Below are positions 9,618 through 23,500 of a DNA stretch of 64,000 nucleotides, piece by piece (within the stretch, counting starts at the first letter, position 1; every line of letters starts with the position of its first letter). A program made the translations under genes and the position numbers. This DNA comes from Icerya purchasi (Eukaryota > Arthropoda > Insecta > Hemiptera > Monophlebidae): NCBI GenBank assembly GCA_039619475.1, contig CM077115.1, positions 40,796,944-40,860,943 on the forward strand, read 5' to 3'. Under the pieces are notes generated by a model. It saw only the letters and a program-made list of their open reading frames with translations, was not told the DNA's origin and ran no database searches.

Positions 9618-12523
9618 CAGTGGCGTAGTGTGGGTTTCCGCCGCCCGGAGCGCAAGCAGATTTCGCCCCCCACCCTTATTTAGGTATTTAAATTCAAAAG
9701 ACTCTAACTTTTCGGCAAGAAAAATTATCATTAGTGGGTGTTATACAGGATGCAAATAAAAAAGTAATATATACGTATGTTTTACAATATAATAATCACA
9801 TTTATTACAAAAATTCTTACACGTATGCCACTTACATTGATATAACAGGTACAGAACACTTATGATCATGTGTTAACGGTTGACAATTAGCGAATTGAAT
9901 ATAAAACACAAATGAACTTACAATTAGAACTAAAACGATACTGTTAGTATTTATATTTTTATTAAAAAATAATATAATTGATAGGATTAAAAATTAAAAA
10001 CTTCTGCCTTTAACTAAAACTCTATTCGTCTACTTTTTTAAAGAGAAAAGTCTTTTATTGCACTATCAATGTCTATATGACATAGCTCTTGCTCAATAGA
10101 CAAGATAACCGGTTTGGTTAGCCTTAAAGTACTCATTGTTGATCTTAAATAATTTTTGAACAATTCCAACTTTGAAACATTTCTCTCGCAACTGATATTG
10201 CTTACGGCAATTATAAGGAATTTTCGGAGCATTATTATAATATTGGGCAGCGTATCTTCCAGCTTGGATTTCACAATAAATGTTAATAATTCAAGCGATC
10301 CGCATTATTTTATTTTCATTGCCTGTGGCAGCAATGAAAGTCCGCAGTCTAAGTCGTTCGAGCTTAAAGACCTGCTCGTCAATTTCGGCAGATGCATAGT
10401 CTAGATTACATTTAATGTCGCCCGAATCTAATAATATAACCGGCGTTAAATATGCAAATTTATCCGCCAAATTCTGTAACTGCTGAAACCACTCACGAAT
10501 TTCTACAATTACTCTATCTAACGAAGAACTAAGCTTCCGTCTCATTTTCATAAGACAAGTTGGCATCTATGATTCCGTCATCAAAAATGTGCCTTCTTGT
10601 TATGCGCCTCTTAGGTTCCATGGAAATGCTAAGTTCTTCGCACGTATATTTTGCCTAACTTACAGCGTCGTCTGACCATTCCTCTCGTTTCTCTATCAGT
10701 ACCATCTGCAAAGCATTTACTTTCTGAGCGTACAGGCTTACATCAAGTCCCTTTGTTTGTAAATATTTTTGTGCATCGTTCACTTCATGTAGCACAGAGG
10801 CCCAAAAAACAAAGAATGGAAAATTACTGGATCGCAATTAGCAAAGTTCCTGCATCTGTTTTTGTGATTAAGCTTTGAATCGTCTCTGACAGTTTTTCCA
10901 AAGTAACGACAATGTCTTTGTAATGATGTCATGTCATATTTATGGCATCTCCTCTTGCACTCCATCGCGTATCTTGAACACGTTTGAAACTTTTACCTGT
11001 AGCTGCTATCAGAACTTCCCAACGATGTGTGGATATGGAAAAAAATGAATAGCAACGTTCTAATGTGCCAAAAAAAGTTACCGAACTCACCTCAACTGGC
11101 GCAGCGTGTAAACAAACCGGGTTTAATGAATGATTTGAGCAAGGTACGAATTCAACTTTAGGATTTATTTCTTTATTTCTTTGCTGAACTCCTGAATGTC
11201 TTCCAGCCATAACAGCAGCATTGCCATACGCTTGCTTGCCTTCAACAGTTGTTTATATCAAGACCATCAGCTTCAAGCTTGCTTAAAATTATCTTTGAAA
11301 TTCCTTTAGCAGAGTTATCTTTTGTTTCAATGAAATTTATAAAAGATTCCACTACTTGTACTTCCTGATTTTCAATCATTACGTATCTTAATACCTGGCT
11401 TGTTTGATCTTTATGAGAAACATCTGAAGTACTGTCGAATATAATCGAATAATACTTGGCCTTTTTTACTTGTCTGATGATATGTTGGCGAACTTTATTT
11501 CCCAAAATTTCAATAAGTTCGTTTTGAATTTCTGATGACATATGTATACGTGATTGAAATTTTTGAGCTGCCAAGCATCACCTTTCTGCTGACTATTCTA
11601 TACTGTTGTATGTAGCCGACACAGATAAATGAATTGTTTTTTTCGTTCTTCAAATCGGCGCATATGAATTCTATATTTCTTTAATTATTGGTTTTACAAA
11701 ACAAATTTTTATTCGCCGATATTGCAGCTTGCCGTCGAACTGAATCAACTTGAATTTCTCAAAGTTTTCAGCTTAAATAAACCAAAATTAATTTCCATTT
11801 CAAATTACTAATTTATAATTTTATTCAAATTATGAAAAACGTTTTCACACTTGTTATCATATATGACCGGCAAATTTGTTTTGGCGACTTCGAATTAGAA
11901 TTTTTCGAAAATGCCGACAATTTTTTTTTTTTTTTTTTTTGGAGGGGGAAACACCCCATTTATTCCCTGTTTGATACGCTCTCACTTATGAACACCGAAA
12001 TCACAGGTTTGGAAGGCGTATACATATGTACGATTAAGTCAATGTAAATTGGACGACTGACGATCGAGCAATAAATAAACTTTGATTTGTTAAAGCATCA
12101 CTCACGGACTTCCTTGAAGGGATTTACTCGTACTGTAACCTAATTTGCAGTTGTTATTAGGCAATATTGAACACTATTCTTTATATGAAATAAGTTATTC
12201 TCGCTGAATATTAATCGTAAACAATCCGAACACAAAATAAAACAGGGGGATCACTGGAAGTCAGTACAGACGGTGTTGCCAGTCACTACAACGAGCAAGA
12301 TGGTTACATTCATTTAAAATTGAAAAAAAGAGGATTCCCCGGTTTCGTCACAGAATAAATAAAAAGTTCTCTATGCTCATTTTAATCGGTCCGAATTGTA
12401 GGTGCGACAAAAATATGAAGTGGAATGGTTCAAATTTTTACAAGATATTATTATTATGTATTGTGAAATGTTGCCGCCCCCTAGAAGTGCCGCTCCTCCC
12501 GCCACCACTACTCTACGCCACTG
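9618..12523 (-). mobile_element. hAT-superfamily DNA transposon with perfect target duplication
   Basis: The ends are inverted copies beginning CAGTGGCGTAG. The left copy starts at 9618 and the right ends at 12523. Both are flanked by the same 8 bp, TTTTATAA (9610-9617 and 12524-12531), the 8-bp target duplication typical of hAT. The 2906-bp body carries a broken transposase on the minus strand. A run of about 18 T near 11921, a lesion-rich N-terminal third and several frameshifts indicate a dead copy. Even so, the target duplication is still exact. Confidence 0.92.
10038..11574 (-). pseudogene. hAT transposase pseudogene (ZMYM1/TTF-like)
   Basis: Open pieces in several frames give the hAT transposase order. 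About 11574-11242 holds KAKYYSIIFDSTSDVSHKDQ, with the first catalytic Asp in F-D-S-T. About 11230-10930 holds AVMAGRHSGVQ and the CSNHSLN block. About 10274-10040 holds the dimerisation tail with SCERNVSKLELFKNYLRSTM and LSIEQEL. The residue before N-A-A-V-M-A-G, normally the second catalytic Asp (Y-D-N-A), reads Gly (Y-G-N-A). Frameshifts near 11235, 10930, 10800, 10600 and 10285 break it. It is inactive inside the element at 9618-12523. Confidence 0.88.
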
Positions 12524-12531
12524 TTTTATAA

Positions 12532-13825
12532 TTAATACTTTGTTTTTCAGTAATTTTAGTTTCTTTTTTTTTTTTTTGATAGTCCATTAGTTGTTTTCAG
12601 TTAAAGGATTTCTTCAGATTTCATTCTATTACGGTAACGCACAATCAGCGGAAATAGAACAGATCTTTTGTTACGGAAAATGTTGCAAATCGGTATTTTT
12701 AAATTTAGATTTTTTTTGAATGTGTTTAGAAATTGGATAAAATGTATTCAGGACGCACTGCAAGTTATTTAGAGGTAGGTTTGGATGATTTACCTTGATC
12801 AGTAACGTGCACAATAGTTGGCATTGTTAGCATTTAGCGCTGAATATAATGAGGTGAGCGATCCTAGCTGAAGGGCAAGTTCGCTGTATGTAGGGCTAGT
12901 TAGATAAGGTTCTAAACATAATCGTACTCCAGCGTGATGAATAATATCTAATTTTTATGGGAAGACTGACGCTGAGCGGCATAATACACAGCCAGTGATG
13001 AATCCAGTGTGGGTTTTAGGGGAGCAATGCCCCCCCAAAAAAAAACTTAATACAAGCTGTTTAAGAATGCAGCAATTTAATAGGAAATAAAATCCTTTTT
13101 ATTCGCTTTGTTTACACTTAATTCAAAAGTTGCTGCCAAAATATTTTAAAATGGTTCAATAAGTTGTATATTTTTAAATTTCAAAATTACGAAATTTATT
13201 TTTGACGGAAAAATGAAACCTCTTAAAATAGCGATAAAAAGAAATGATGTTTTAAAATTTAGCTTTGACGTTTGCTTGTATTTTACGAGTATGAAAACTG
13301 ATATGCTTTTATTGCAAATGTGTGAAAGATGTAACATACTGACGAGCTGAAAAAAATATTAGCCGCAGTTCGTATTTTTTGTCAACCGGAACTATCACGA
13401 TTCACGTCAATCCATTTATCATTAATATCAATAAATTGTTTAAACGTTTCTCGTTTCAGTTTTCATTTATTCTTTTTTTTTTTTTTTTAAAGCGACATGA
13501 TCGATAGACAACTTCATTTCGGTATCTCTGTTGCTTTTTTCTTGTTTTTTATTTCCAAGAAAAGTCCCCATTTAAAACAGCTTAAACATCACAGCGTATT
13601 CGTTTATTATAAAAAGATAATGAAGCCGTTAGAATGTTTTTAAGTATGTTCTTTAGTGCTACAATTAGAATTAATCATTTTAAAACCAATTAAGAAAACA
13701 TTGTTGTTTATAATCGGTTATTTTACTTGAAATTTATTGTTCACACTTGCTTTTTCATTATTTTAAATTACATAGTAAATCATTTTTTACATATTTGGTT
13801 TTATTCAGGAATATCCAAAAAAAAA
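12532..13825. other. Intergenic DNA, possible MITE edge
   Basis: No gene seen. Around 13000-13060 a CCAGTGTGGGTTTTAGGGG...GCCCCCCC stretch followed by an A run resembles one end of a hAT-type miniature element. No matching end was found. Poly(T) lies near 13470. Confidence 0.35.
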
Positions 13826-14158
13826 ACGTCAGTTTTTAGCCCAAAAACGGATCACAACGTTGAACCACCCCCTATACTCGCTCAATTTAAGTCTCCCGGA
13901 CTACTTTTTATTCCCAAAACTCAGAATGGAGCTGAAAGGAGATCGTTTTTCAACCGTAGAAGAGATCCAGAAAGCTGTAACCGCCAAGCTGAAGACGTTT
14001 CCAAAAGAGACCTACTAGAAATGTATGAATGACCTAAAAACGCGCGCTGACCAGTGTATCGTTCTTAAGGGTTCGAATAAAAAAATTTTTGTTGTATTTT
14101 TATAATTTTTTGGGGAGGCTATGTGACGTCAGCCCGAAAACTTTCGGGACGCACTGTG
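13826..14158 (+). mobile_element. 3' fragment of a mariner transposon
   Basis: The plus strand reads, after frame correction, LPDYFLFPKLRMELKGDRF, then TVEEIQKAVTAKLKTFPKE. This is the C-terminus of a mariner transposase, with the third catalytic Asp in S/P-D-Y-F-L-F-P. It is followed by about 100 bp ending ACTTTCGGGACGCACTGTGTA, which reads as a mariner right terminal repeat (inverse begins TACACAGTGCGTCCCGAAAG). The left half of the element is absent. A frameshift near 13950 and a stop near 14020 make it inactive. Confidence 0.75.
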
Positions 14159-14432
14159 TATATATATATATACACACAAAAAATAATTGTTACGAATATA
14201 ATTTAAAATCATTTTTACGTCCTACTTATTCAGAGCTGAAATAATCACCAATTTTCCTTGTTCACTTTTATGTAATTTCAGTACTATTAATGATATGAAA
14301 ATAAAACAAAACATAAATCGTGTCAAATAATTTAACTTTTAAATCACATAAATTTGATTAATTCTACAGTATTCTGGTTATATAACCGAACCAACTTACA
14401 TCGATTAGACAGACAGACAAAGAAGTTCTAGT

Positions 14433-14438
14433 TTTATT
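14433..14438 (-). terminator. Putative poly(A) signal of the SAC3D1-like gene
   Basis: AATAAA on the minus strand, about 125 nt beyond the proposed stop codon. Position and exact match make it the best candidate, but in A+T-rich DNA the motif also occurs by chance. Confidence 0.4.
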
Positions 14439-14562
14439 AATCGGTATAAATTATAAAATACTTTATAACATCAATTAAAAAATACTTATAAAAGTAAAAA
14501 ATAATACTTATGTTATAAAAAATCCGTAATTATCCTGCGCATTGCATAAAAGCAAAAATTGT

Positions 14563-17500
14563 TCATTCTGCAGTGCATTTTAAAATCATCGATGAAATAT
14601 CGACTCCGTCTAATGATTCTTCCAAATATTTCCAGCTAAATGAATTTGCCTTTAAAAAATATCAGTTAAAGATCATTAAATTATTAAAATATACATATTC
14701 AGTCTTATAAGGGTAAAATTTGTTAGAAATAACTTATTCGTTTATAACCGTACGACGGTCGATTCAATTTTTCTAAACAGTCTTATCAGCCAAGTTATAG
14801 TGGAACGAACCATTGCTCTGCGCTGAAAAATTGTTTCAACCTCTACAAAGTTTTACTGAATTCCACAAAAGATGACTTTTCAATCAACTATAAAGTCATT
14901 ATACACCGGTGATAAATACAGGCTTAAAAAGATACGTATCTGACAATCCATATCATGCAATGAAGTTTAGTGATGTAATTCTGACTACAATGTCAGGTAC
15001 TCTAACCTACCGATGATGAACTAATCGACAAATGATTCGATACTCTTATAAATTCAGAAAAAGGAAAAAAAATTCAAGTGAAACAAACAGTTTCAGTTGT
15101 TTGCCCAGATAAAAGTAAAAATATTATTTATCCTTAAAAGAGAAGAACAGTTTATTATAATCTCTGCTCTTGTCTAAAACTTCATTCCGAATAAACAATT
15201 GAGAGCTTATGTTCCAGATCAGCTAATAAAGTGGAAAATAATGAGAATTAAATTATACGTCACTTACACTTACAAAAGGAACCACTAAGAAATAAATTAT
15301 TAATCACTTAATACGTGCATTTATGAATGACAAAAAATTTATTCGCTATTTTTCGCTGAAGTAATACATGCTTAACTCTGATTCGCAGCTTTGTAACATT
15401 AAAAATTCTCGTATGTAGTTGCAAAATAGATTATAACGACAAAAAATTAGATTTATAATATAAAAAATATATTTATTTCGTAAAATAGAGCTGTATGTCT
15501 TACACCTTTATTAAGAAAACACTACCTTTTTTTTCTTACATTTTTTTACTTAATTTTCTAATTATTTATTGTAAGGAGTGTACCCCCTATAATTTAGAAA
15601 CTAATTTTGTTAATATATTGTAATTATGTTCATTTTATTTGATGTATACATATATCTGAATAGTATTATAAAAATGGAAAATGTTTTTCTTCATTAATTT
15701 TCTGATCTTATTCGCATACTTATCCTGAAAATCCTGAAAAAACTACTCTTATTATTTTTATTTCTTGTTTCAGAAAATCAACTTACAAAAATTGCTGTAT
15801 ATAGTATTCAATCCCACCAGTAGTTAATATCCTTCGAGGTAAAACTAAAAGTGAACTGTTTACAGGTAGAATTATTATCAATGGTCTCCCTAATTTATAC
15901 ACAGCTTCTTATTTTGCAGTAATAAATTTAATAATCATTCAATGTGAGGTCTGGAATCATGATTTTTAATTATAGTTATTTATCAGTAATTATTGTTAGT
16001 GATTATTTGATTACACCTTCAATAATCAAAATCACGGAATGATTTCAATTGTAAAAGTAGCCAGTAACACGATTAATGTATTTGATTACCAATCATAATC
16101 GTTAATCAGTAAGCGGATTAATTTGCCCAACTTTACTATCATCCGATTTTATATTCTTATTGCAAAAAGCAATATGAAGGACATTTAAAAAATATTTCAT
16201 TTTCACCTTTCGAATATGTTTCGAATTATTTACCACTACACTGGACTTTTGTCAAAAAAAAAAAAAAAAAGTTGTATGAGAAATTTCAACAACATTCACT
16301 TTAATCAAATTCATTCAAAAATGTTATCGTCACAGCACCGTTCCTTCATATATATATACACACATATTTTTCATTCATCTTATGCATATTTATATACAAT
16401 TTTTTTCAAAACTACTAATTAATAAAACTAATAAAAAGCCACTTTATATTTATTATTACAATAAAAGCGCTCGGAAGTTTCGATTAGTTAAATATAATTG
16501 TTATTTGTTATCGTTTGGCATTCAAGCAAAACGGATTCTAAAAAAATAAACAAACACGAAAATATTTTTAAAATTATTATTACGTTTTTTATCTACACTG
16601 AAAAAACTTACCAAGTCTGTCTCCTCTATATTATATTGTTTAGTAAATGTGACAAGATCTTTTTGTTCCGATAAATGTAAATTTGAACTTAAACATATGC
16701 TACGGAACTGATCTTCCGAGTTGTATGCTAAAACGGACGCAATTTTCGAAACTGGATATTTTCCGATATTCTTTCCAGCAGTATTAGAAAAAAATATTCT
16801 CCTCAAAGCAGTTCTGTAAAATGATTTCATTTTATGAGATACGCATTAGTGCTTGGCCTTTTTATATAAATAATTTTGTATGAGCAGTAAACTTTAAATT
16901 TACCACTTTACAAAATTATTGCATCCTTCCTAGGTGAAATTAAATAGAATATTTTTTTTTTTTAAATTAATTTAAAAATTATTATTTTGCTTTCTCTAGC
17001 CCCTCAATGAATAAACGAAATCGACTCAAACGTTGTATTTACCTAGCTACTTTTCTACAAAAACACCGTGTGCATTAAAACATTCCAGTAACTTTTCAAT
17101 GCTCGTACTTTAATAATACTGCTTATTGAAAAATCGCCTTAAATCAGTATTCGCCAAAATTCAATTCTTCTATTAAAGTTCTCATTAATTTCATTTAATT
17201 TTATTCATCCATAAGAGTACTAAAGAAAAACGAATATCACTGTTTGAACAAACCTCTTATCAAAATATTTAAAAAAGAAAGCGAAAAATTATTTATAAAT
17301 TTCGAATTTAAATACAATACAAAAATATTCTACGCAATAAGACATTTTTTAAAACAATATTCACTTAATAATATAACAGTATCAATGAGAAAATTCACTC
17401 TGTAAAATACCTGATTTGGGTTCTTCTTTATATACATTTTCTGTCGCTCTAAATAAATTATAATGCATTTATTCATTCCCTATTACTGAATATTACAAAT

Positions 17501-20500
17501 ATAAAAAAAAGTTACAATCATAAAGAAGATTTTTATCAATAATTCCCTCACTTTTTTCAATTTTTTCTTTTTTTTTTTTCAATTACGACTGTAAAACAAA
17601 TACTATTTGAAATTTTAAAAATTAAATTAAAATAATTTCTACAAACAACTAACGATAGGAAATAGGTTTAGCCATTCTAAATTTTATCGAAAAAAATATA
17701 TCTGTCTCTGAAACCGTTTTGTATTTAAATACTAAAGAGAAAATTTAAAATCATAATTTTTCAAAAAAGATGAAAAAAAGCGAATTGTAAATATATTTTC
17801 TTATTTAACTGTACGTAATTTTTCGGCAGACACTACTCCGGGTTAAAAATGATGACAATTTTCAACAGTTGTAACTTCTTTCTTTTTATTTATTTAAGTG
17901 ACAAAATAAGGAATATAATCATAAAAAAAATTATACTATTTGGTGATTTATATTACCTTCTGATTACGCTGCCATGTATTGCATAAAATACGCATTGATG
18001 AATTTTCGGTAATCGTCGAATATTCTTAAATATCTGAAAATAATTAAATAGGGCAAAATTTTTACATATATCTAATACAGCTTTCGACGGAGCATACCTA
18101 AAATAATAGAAATCATTTTTTACATTTTTCAAATTTTTATAATATTGCAAACTTAACAAATTGCACAAATATAACTAAATCGTCTTAAACTAAATACCTG
18201 TTTTTGGTGGAATCACTATGTTTTTGTAACTATGTAACATCGAAAAACTTAAAAATAATATAACTAATCTAAATACAACAACCAGAAAAAAAAAAAAAAA
18301 AAAAACAATGTAAAAAATAAAACAATAAAAGAAAAATTTATGATAACAAAGTATAAAAAAATAAAGGAATATTGCTCTTCAGTCATAAAACTAAAATACT
18401 TCGAATTAATTTTAGATTAATAGAAACACCACGAAAGATAAATAGAAGATTGTTAATTTATTGATTAACATAAATCTAATAGGTTAATCACACCAACAAC
18501 TGATATTCAGGAATAAACGGTAATATAAAGTTTTACAGTCAGTTTAAAAATTAAATTACAACGCTTGTTTTTTTTTCATAAATAATTCCACATGATTAAA
18601 ATGAAAAATTTTATCGATTTTTTCCCCCAAAATATTTCGTTTCTTCATAAAGTAAATAATCGATAAAAATAAATTTTATTTATTTAACGTAATTATAATG
18701 TTACAGCTTCAATAATTTAAACTAAGCCACCTACTATTAACAGCAATCATTATAATAAATAGTTAAAATTAAACACAATTTCTCTTTTTAACTACGAATG
18801 TATCAATTTTTTATGTTTATCATTAATGTTAAACTTCTTTTCTATCTTACACCTTCTCCGTAACCGAATTAAAATTTTGTAATTTGTTTCAACATGAACT
18901 TTTTCTGTAGCTGGGAGATCAAAACAAAATTTTTTAAATGAAAAAACCCCTATTGATACCATTAAAGAAGAAATTCGATAACTAAAACGATATATTTATT
19001 TTATTTTTCAATACTTTTTCGATCCGAAATGAAAAATAAAATGTGGAAATATTAATTACATCGATCTGTACAATATAAAAATTACATTTAGAATAAATAA
19101 ATAAAACAAAAAAAAAAACAATATTTAAAGTTATATAAATAATCTAAACCTATAAAAACGAGATTAAAAATCAATTACTTCTAATATCCGAAAAAGATTT
19201 TAAATTACTTCCCATTTTTACACTTAAAATCCTGAATAATTTAAATCGGAGACGTTTTGCGTTATGAATATTTTATTTATTTAAATAAGTCGCGTCATAA
19301 AAAGTATAAACAAAAAAAATTTTTTTTTTTATTACATTGTTCCATTTACTTTTTTACTTATCTTTCTCAAATAAATCTATTAATATCAAGAAAGCAACGT
19401 TAGCAATTTAATTATAAACAAAAACACTTTCTATACTGATATTAAAATTCCTACTTGATTTAAACGAAGAAATATTGGCAAAATTAAATTAAATTTTTAT
19501 TCGTTATAAGTTCTATTTTCGATGATATTGATTTAATTTGTCTTTTCATACAAACATTTTATATTATGAAGAACTATTTTAGTCTATTAAAATCTCTAAA
19601 TCTCTTCGATCTTCTGTTTTGTAAATTGTTTTAGAATTCTATACGCTGGAAAGTTAATTTCAATTGTTATTTAAGACTCTCAACATAAAAATTTTGCCTC
19701 TTTGTTATTAGCGCGGTATAAAAATAATGTATCACAGGTTTACACAAACATTTTAATCATAGCTAAGTCTTTGATGATTTATTTATAGCAAATTATTCTT
19801 TTATACTTAATTTATTAGCTTAGTTAAGATAGCAAAAAATGTTTAATATTATTCTTCAAAGCTTTATATGTATAACGTACAAATAATGAGATGTATGCAA
19901 TTAGGTATAGTATAAATTGTAATATTTAATGAATAAAAAGTGCGACTATGTGTTACTTATGTTAAGATTGTAACGATAAAATTTGGCTTGACAAAATCCA
20001 AGAAAGGTAAATGATATTAATCGTTTTTTTTTTTAAATACCTTTAAAATTAAAATTTGGAAAAATTGTGATTAAATGTGGACTATGACGACAAAATTTTT
20101 ATTTTATTTCTATTTTTTTCTAAATTTGATAAATTTTCATGAATTTTGACAAAAGAAAATTTTTTTTCCTTTTTTTCTTGCTATTTTACACCTAGTCTTA
20201 TCAACTATTTGGTAATCTATGGAATAAGTTAAAATAACATGAATAAGCATCCCATCCAGTGAAGGGTACTAAAATTAACTTATATATTTGTAAACACAAA
20301 ATGCATACACACATACTGTTGTATTCTCACGTATGCATACATACCATACATACACGTACCCGCACCCACGCCCGCACATATATTCTCACATATCACGCAC
20401 ACACACATATTATTTATACATTTATAATTCATATGAGAGAAAATATACTTACAAAATTTTATCGAAATATTTTATACGCTGTGCGACTATGTACATTGCA

Positions 20501-23500
20501 TCGATATTAACAAGAATATACAATGTTTCCATTTCCTGACGTTCTACTTTATCGTATTTATCACGAATACTTGATTCTTCGTAAATGTTCATCAACGTTA
20601 TAAAACAATTTTCAAGGCACTTTATATTTAAATTCCAATGCAATATTTTATCGTTTATTAATCTGAAATGTTATATAATACATTATAAAGAACAGTCTAC
20701 CCGAAACTATTAAAAAAGCAAAAAAAAAAATATATATATAAAAGATACAAAACAACACGAAAAACAAAACATAAATACCAATACCAAATTTTATTATTAT
20801 AGACAAGGGAAACATAATACCTGTTTATTTAATCATGCGGTCTATATCAAACATACGATCTTACTGAATAATACAGGCTAATAAAATTAAGTGTCAAAAC
20901 ACATTTGATTTTTAATAAATAAATTGTATTTTTATTACGGATTTAACATTTCCAAAAATAGTGATCGCAAGACATTATCAAGAAGAAAAAAAACAACCTA
21001 TAGAAATCTAAGGACATAGGATTGAGCTCAATAGTATTAGGACATATATTCATATACGTTCATATAAGATTACATTTGGTTCTTAACACTATTATTTTCT
21101 TCTAGCCAACAAATCAAAAATGATGATAAGTAATGTTAAATAATTCAAGACCATTTTATTAGGATTCCGATATACATTGTATATACCGAATCTTAAAAAA
21201 AGACAAAAACAAAAAAATTAAAATACCGCAGGCTACAGAACTGATAAAAATTAATAAAAAGTAAAAACAAAAAAGGAAAATTTCGAAGTACAAACAACGT
21301 TAAATATAAAATTTTTACGCATTCTGTTTGTTAGATAAATTAATAACAAACAATTAAGACGTATATAAATAATTAGCTGTAGAAACATTTTTATCCCATC
21401 ATCACCAAAAGACATGTGAACGTGACAGGACCTAAAAGTTTCATTTAGGTCCTTGTCACATTCCCTTTTTTTTTTTTTTTGGCTGATGTCGGAACAGTCC
21501 AAAATCGTTTTTGAAACTAATAATTTCAGATAAATTATAGTTAATTATTATTAGTTTATAAATAAAATAACATTAAACATTAAAATGAAAATAGCATAAC
21601 AAGAAAAAAATATAGCAAAATAAAGAATTTTCTGAAAAAATTTGAATGGCACGCAAAAAGGGCAAAAAGGAAGATAACAGAATTAGCAATGTAGAACATA
21701 CAATTTAAAAGACAATTAAATTATTACAAATTGCAGGAAAGGAAAGAATACTCTTAAAACAAGAAGAAAAATTATAATGTAAAAAATTAAAAGTGGAAGT
21801 ACTTTAGAAAGGAAAAGCAAACAAAAAAAAATATAAACATGAAACAAAAATCTAATTATTTCTTTCAATAAATAATTAGTTATTTCGGGTATATACGTTT
21901 TTGTTTTTTTTTTTGCTTTTCATTTTTAATTTTTCTACATTACAATTATTATCAGCTGGTTTTTTAAAAACTTCGTCCTTCTTCACCGAATTAAAACATC
22001 GAAACACTTTTGCTAAAACCAATTTCAGAATCATCGCACAACTTATTAAATATGAACCGCCAAAGAGTTAAAATAATTTCTTTAATTATTTCCTTAAAAC
22101 TTAAATGCTTTACAAAAAGTATAACTATGAAATTTTGCTTTTCATTAATTTATCTAATCGAAAATAACGCGGCAATACGTTACAAAAGAATTCAGAATTT
22201 TCATAATATATTATACCTGTAAGAGGCATAGCAATAAAATCGAATCATAGGCGGTAATATTCGTATCCATTCATTAGCTCCAACTTGTTGTATAACAGCG
22301 TCCTGTCTGACTGATCGCAATCTATCTGAAATGAAATCATATTTTAACGGCCAGCGGACTTCTCTGTTAAGCACGCTGAAACATAACTACACATTTAAGT
22401 ATAAATTTTTTATTATTATAAATAATACAAAAAAATACATTTGTGTTTTGCCATCACACTCTTTTAGTAGTCTGCACTTATTAAAATATTATACATACAT
22501 CTACATTTTAAATATTTTTATAAATGCCTCCATTCGGTATAGATAACGTTCTGATACCAGCTAAAATAGATCATACACACGGTTTTTATACTTCTCAGTA
22601 ACCTGATATTTTTATGTCACACTTACAATATTGCCTGTAGAATCCTCCAAACTACTATAGGCGTGCAATTTTCCATTTACAATCCTCAATTCAAGTCGAT
22701 CCATTTTCAGTCTGCAAACTGTGACTATAATTTCAAAGCCATTTAAATCACTAAATAACTGCATTTTGAAAATATATGCTCTTCCTATTTCAATTTTACA
22801 CTTCTTCTACTTTAATCACGGTGTGAATTAGAAACGTACGTACGAAACTTAACGTTTGTATGCATTGTGGTTCCAGGGATTTCGTGTTTTTAACTTTGTC
22901 CCTTTTTTTTTTTCGGAATTTTTTTTTTCATGATTTCTAACGTTAAAAATATGCTTAAGAAAATTTAATTCTTATTAAGCATCTAAAAACTATGAGGAAC
23001 TTAAGTACCAAATTTCAAATTTGTACGCATTATGATTCTAAGTTTTGATTATTTGGTTTGCAATATATATCTATATATAAGTATAATAGGAGACTAGGCT
23101 CGTTAACTACTTCACAGAAAACCTTTGGATTTTTAGTTGTTTTACTTCATGAATTTTTAAAAAAGAATGTAGCATTCACATAACGTTTATTAAAAAACAA
23201 GAAAAAAAAAGGAATAAGTCAATTTAAAAAGTGAATTTTGGATTAAAATACTTCTAAAATCGCTGACGTCGTAATATATGTGACATTTAATTCTTTTTAG
23301 AACGAGACATTGACAATATATTTTTTTTTAACTGGGTTTGTCAGCAAGAACATTATTCCAAAAATTGAAAAGGAGGAGAAATAAATTTATATTCTTATGC
23401 GTTTAAGGATAAAGAATAAAAATAATTCAAGAACGACAATAACTGAAACAGAAAGAAATTAGAGAATACAAGCAGCACTGTAAGGAGTAGAGATATCAAG

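Noticed and set aside
12930..12972. Possible box C/D RNA (GTGATGA followed by CTGA)
   Set aside because: Only about 30 nt between the boxes, no terminal stem and no guide recognised.
15010..15060. Plus-strand GATGATGA resembling a C box
   Set aside because: No D box partner or stem within 100 nt.
16522..16830. Minus-strand 102-codon frame as a separate small gene
   Set aside because: It is exon 6 of the SAC3D1-like gene read through its splice sites; its Met lies upstream of the acceptor.
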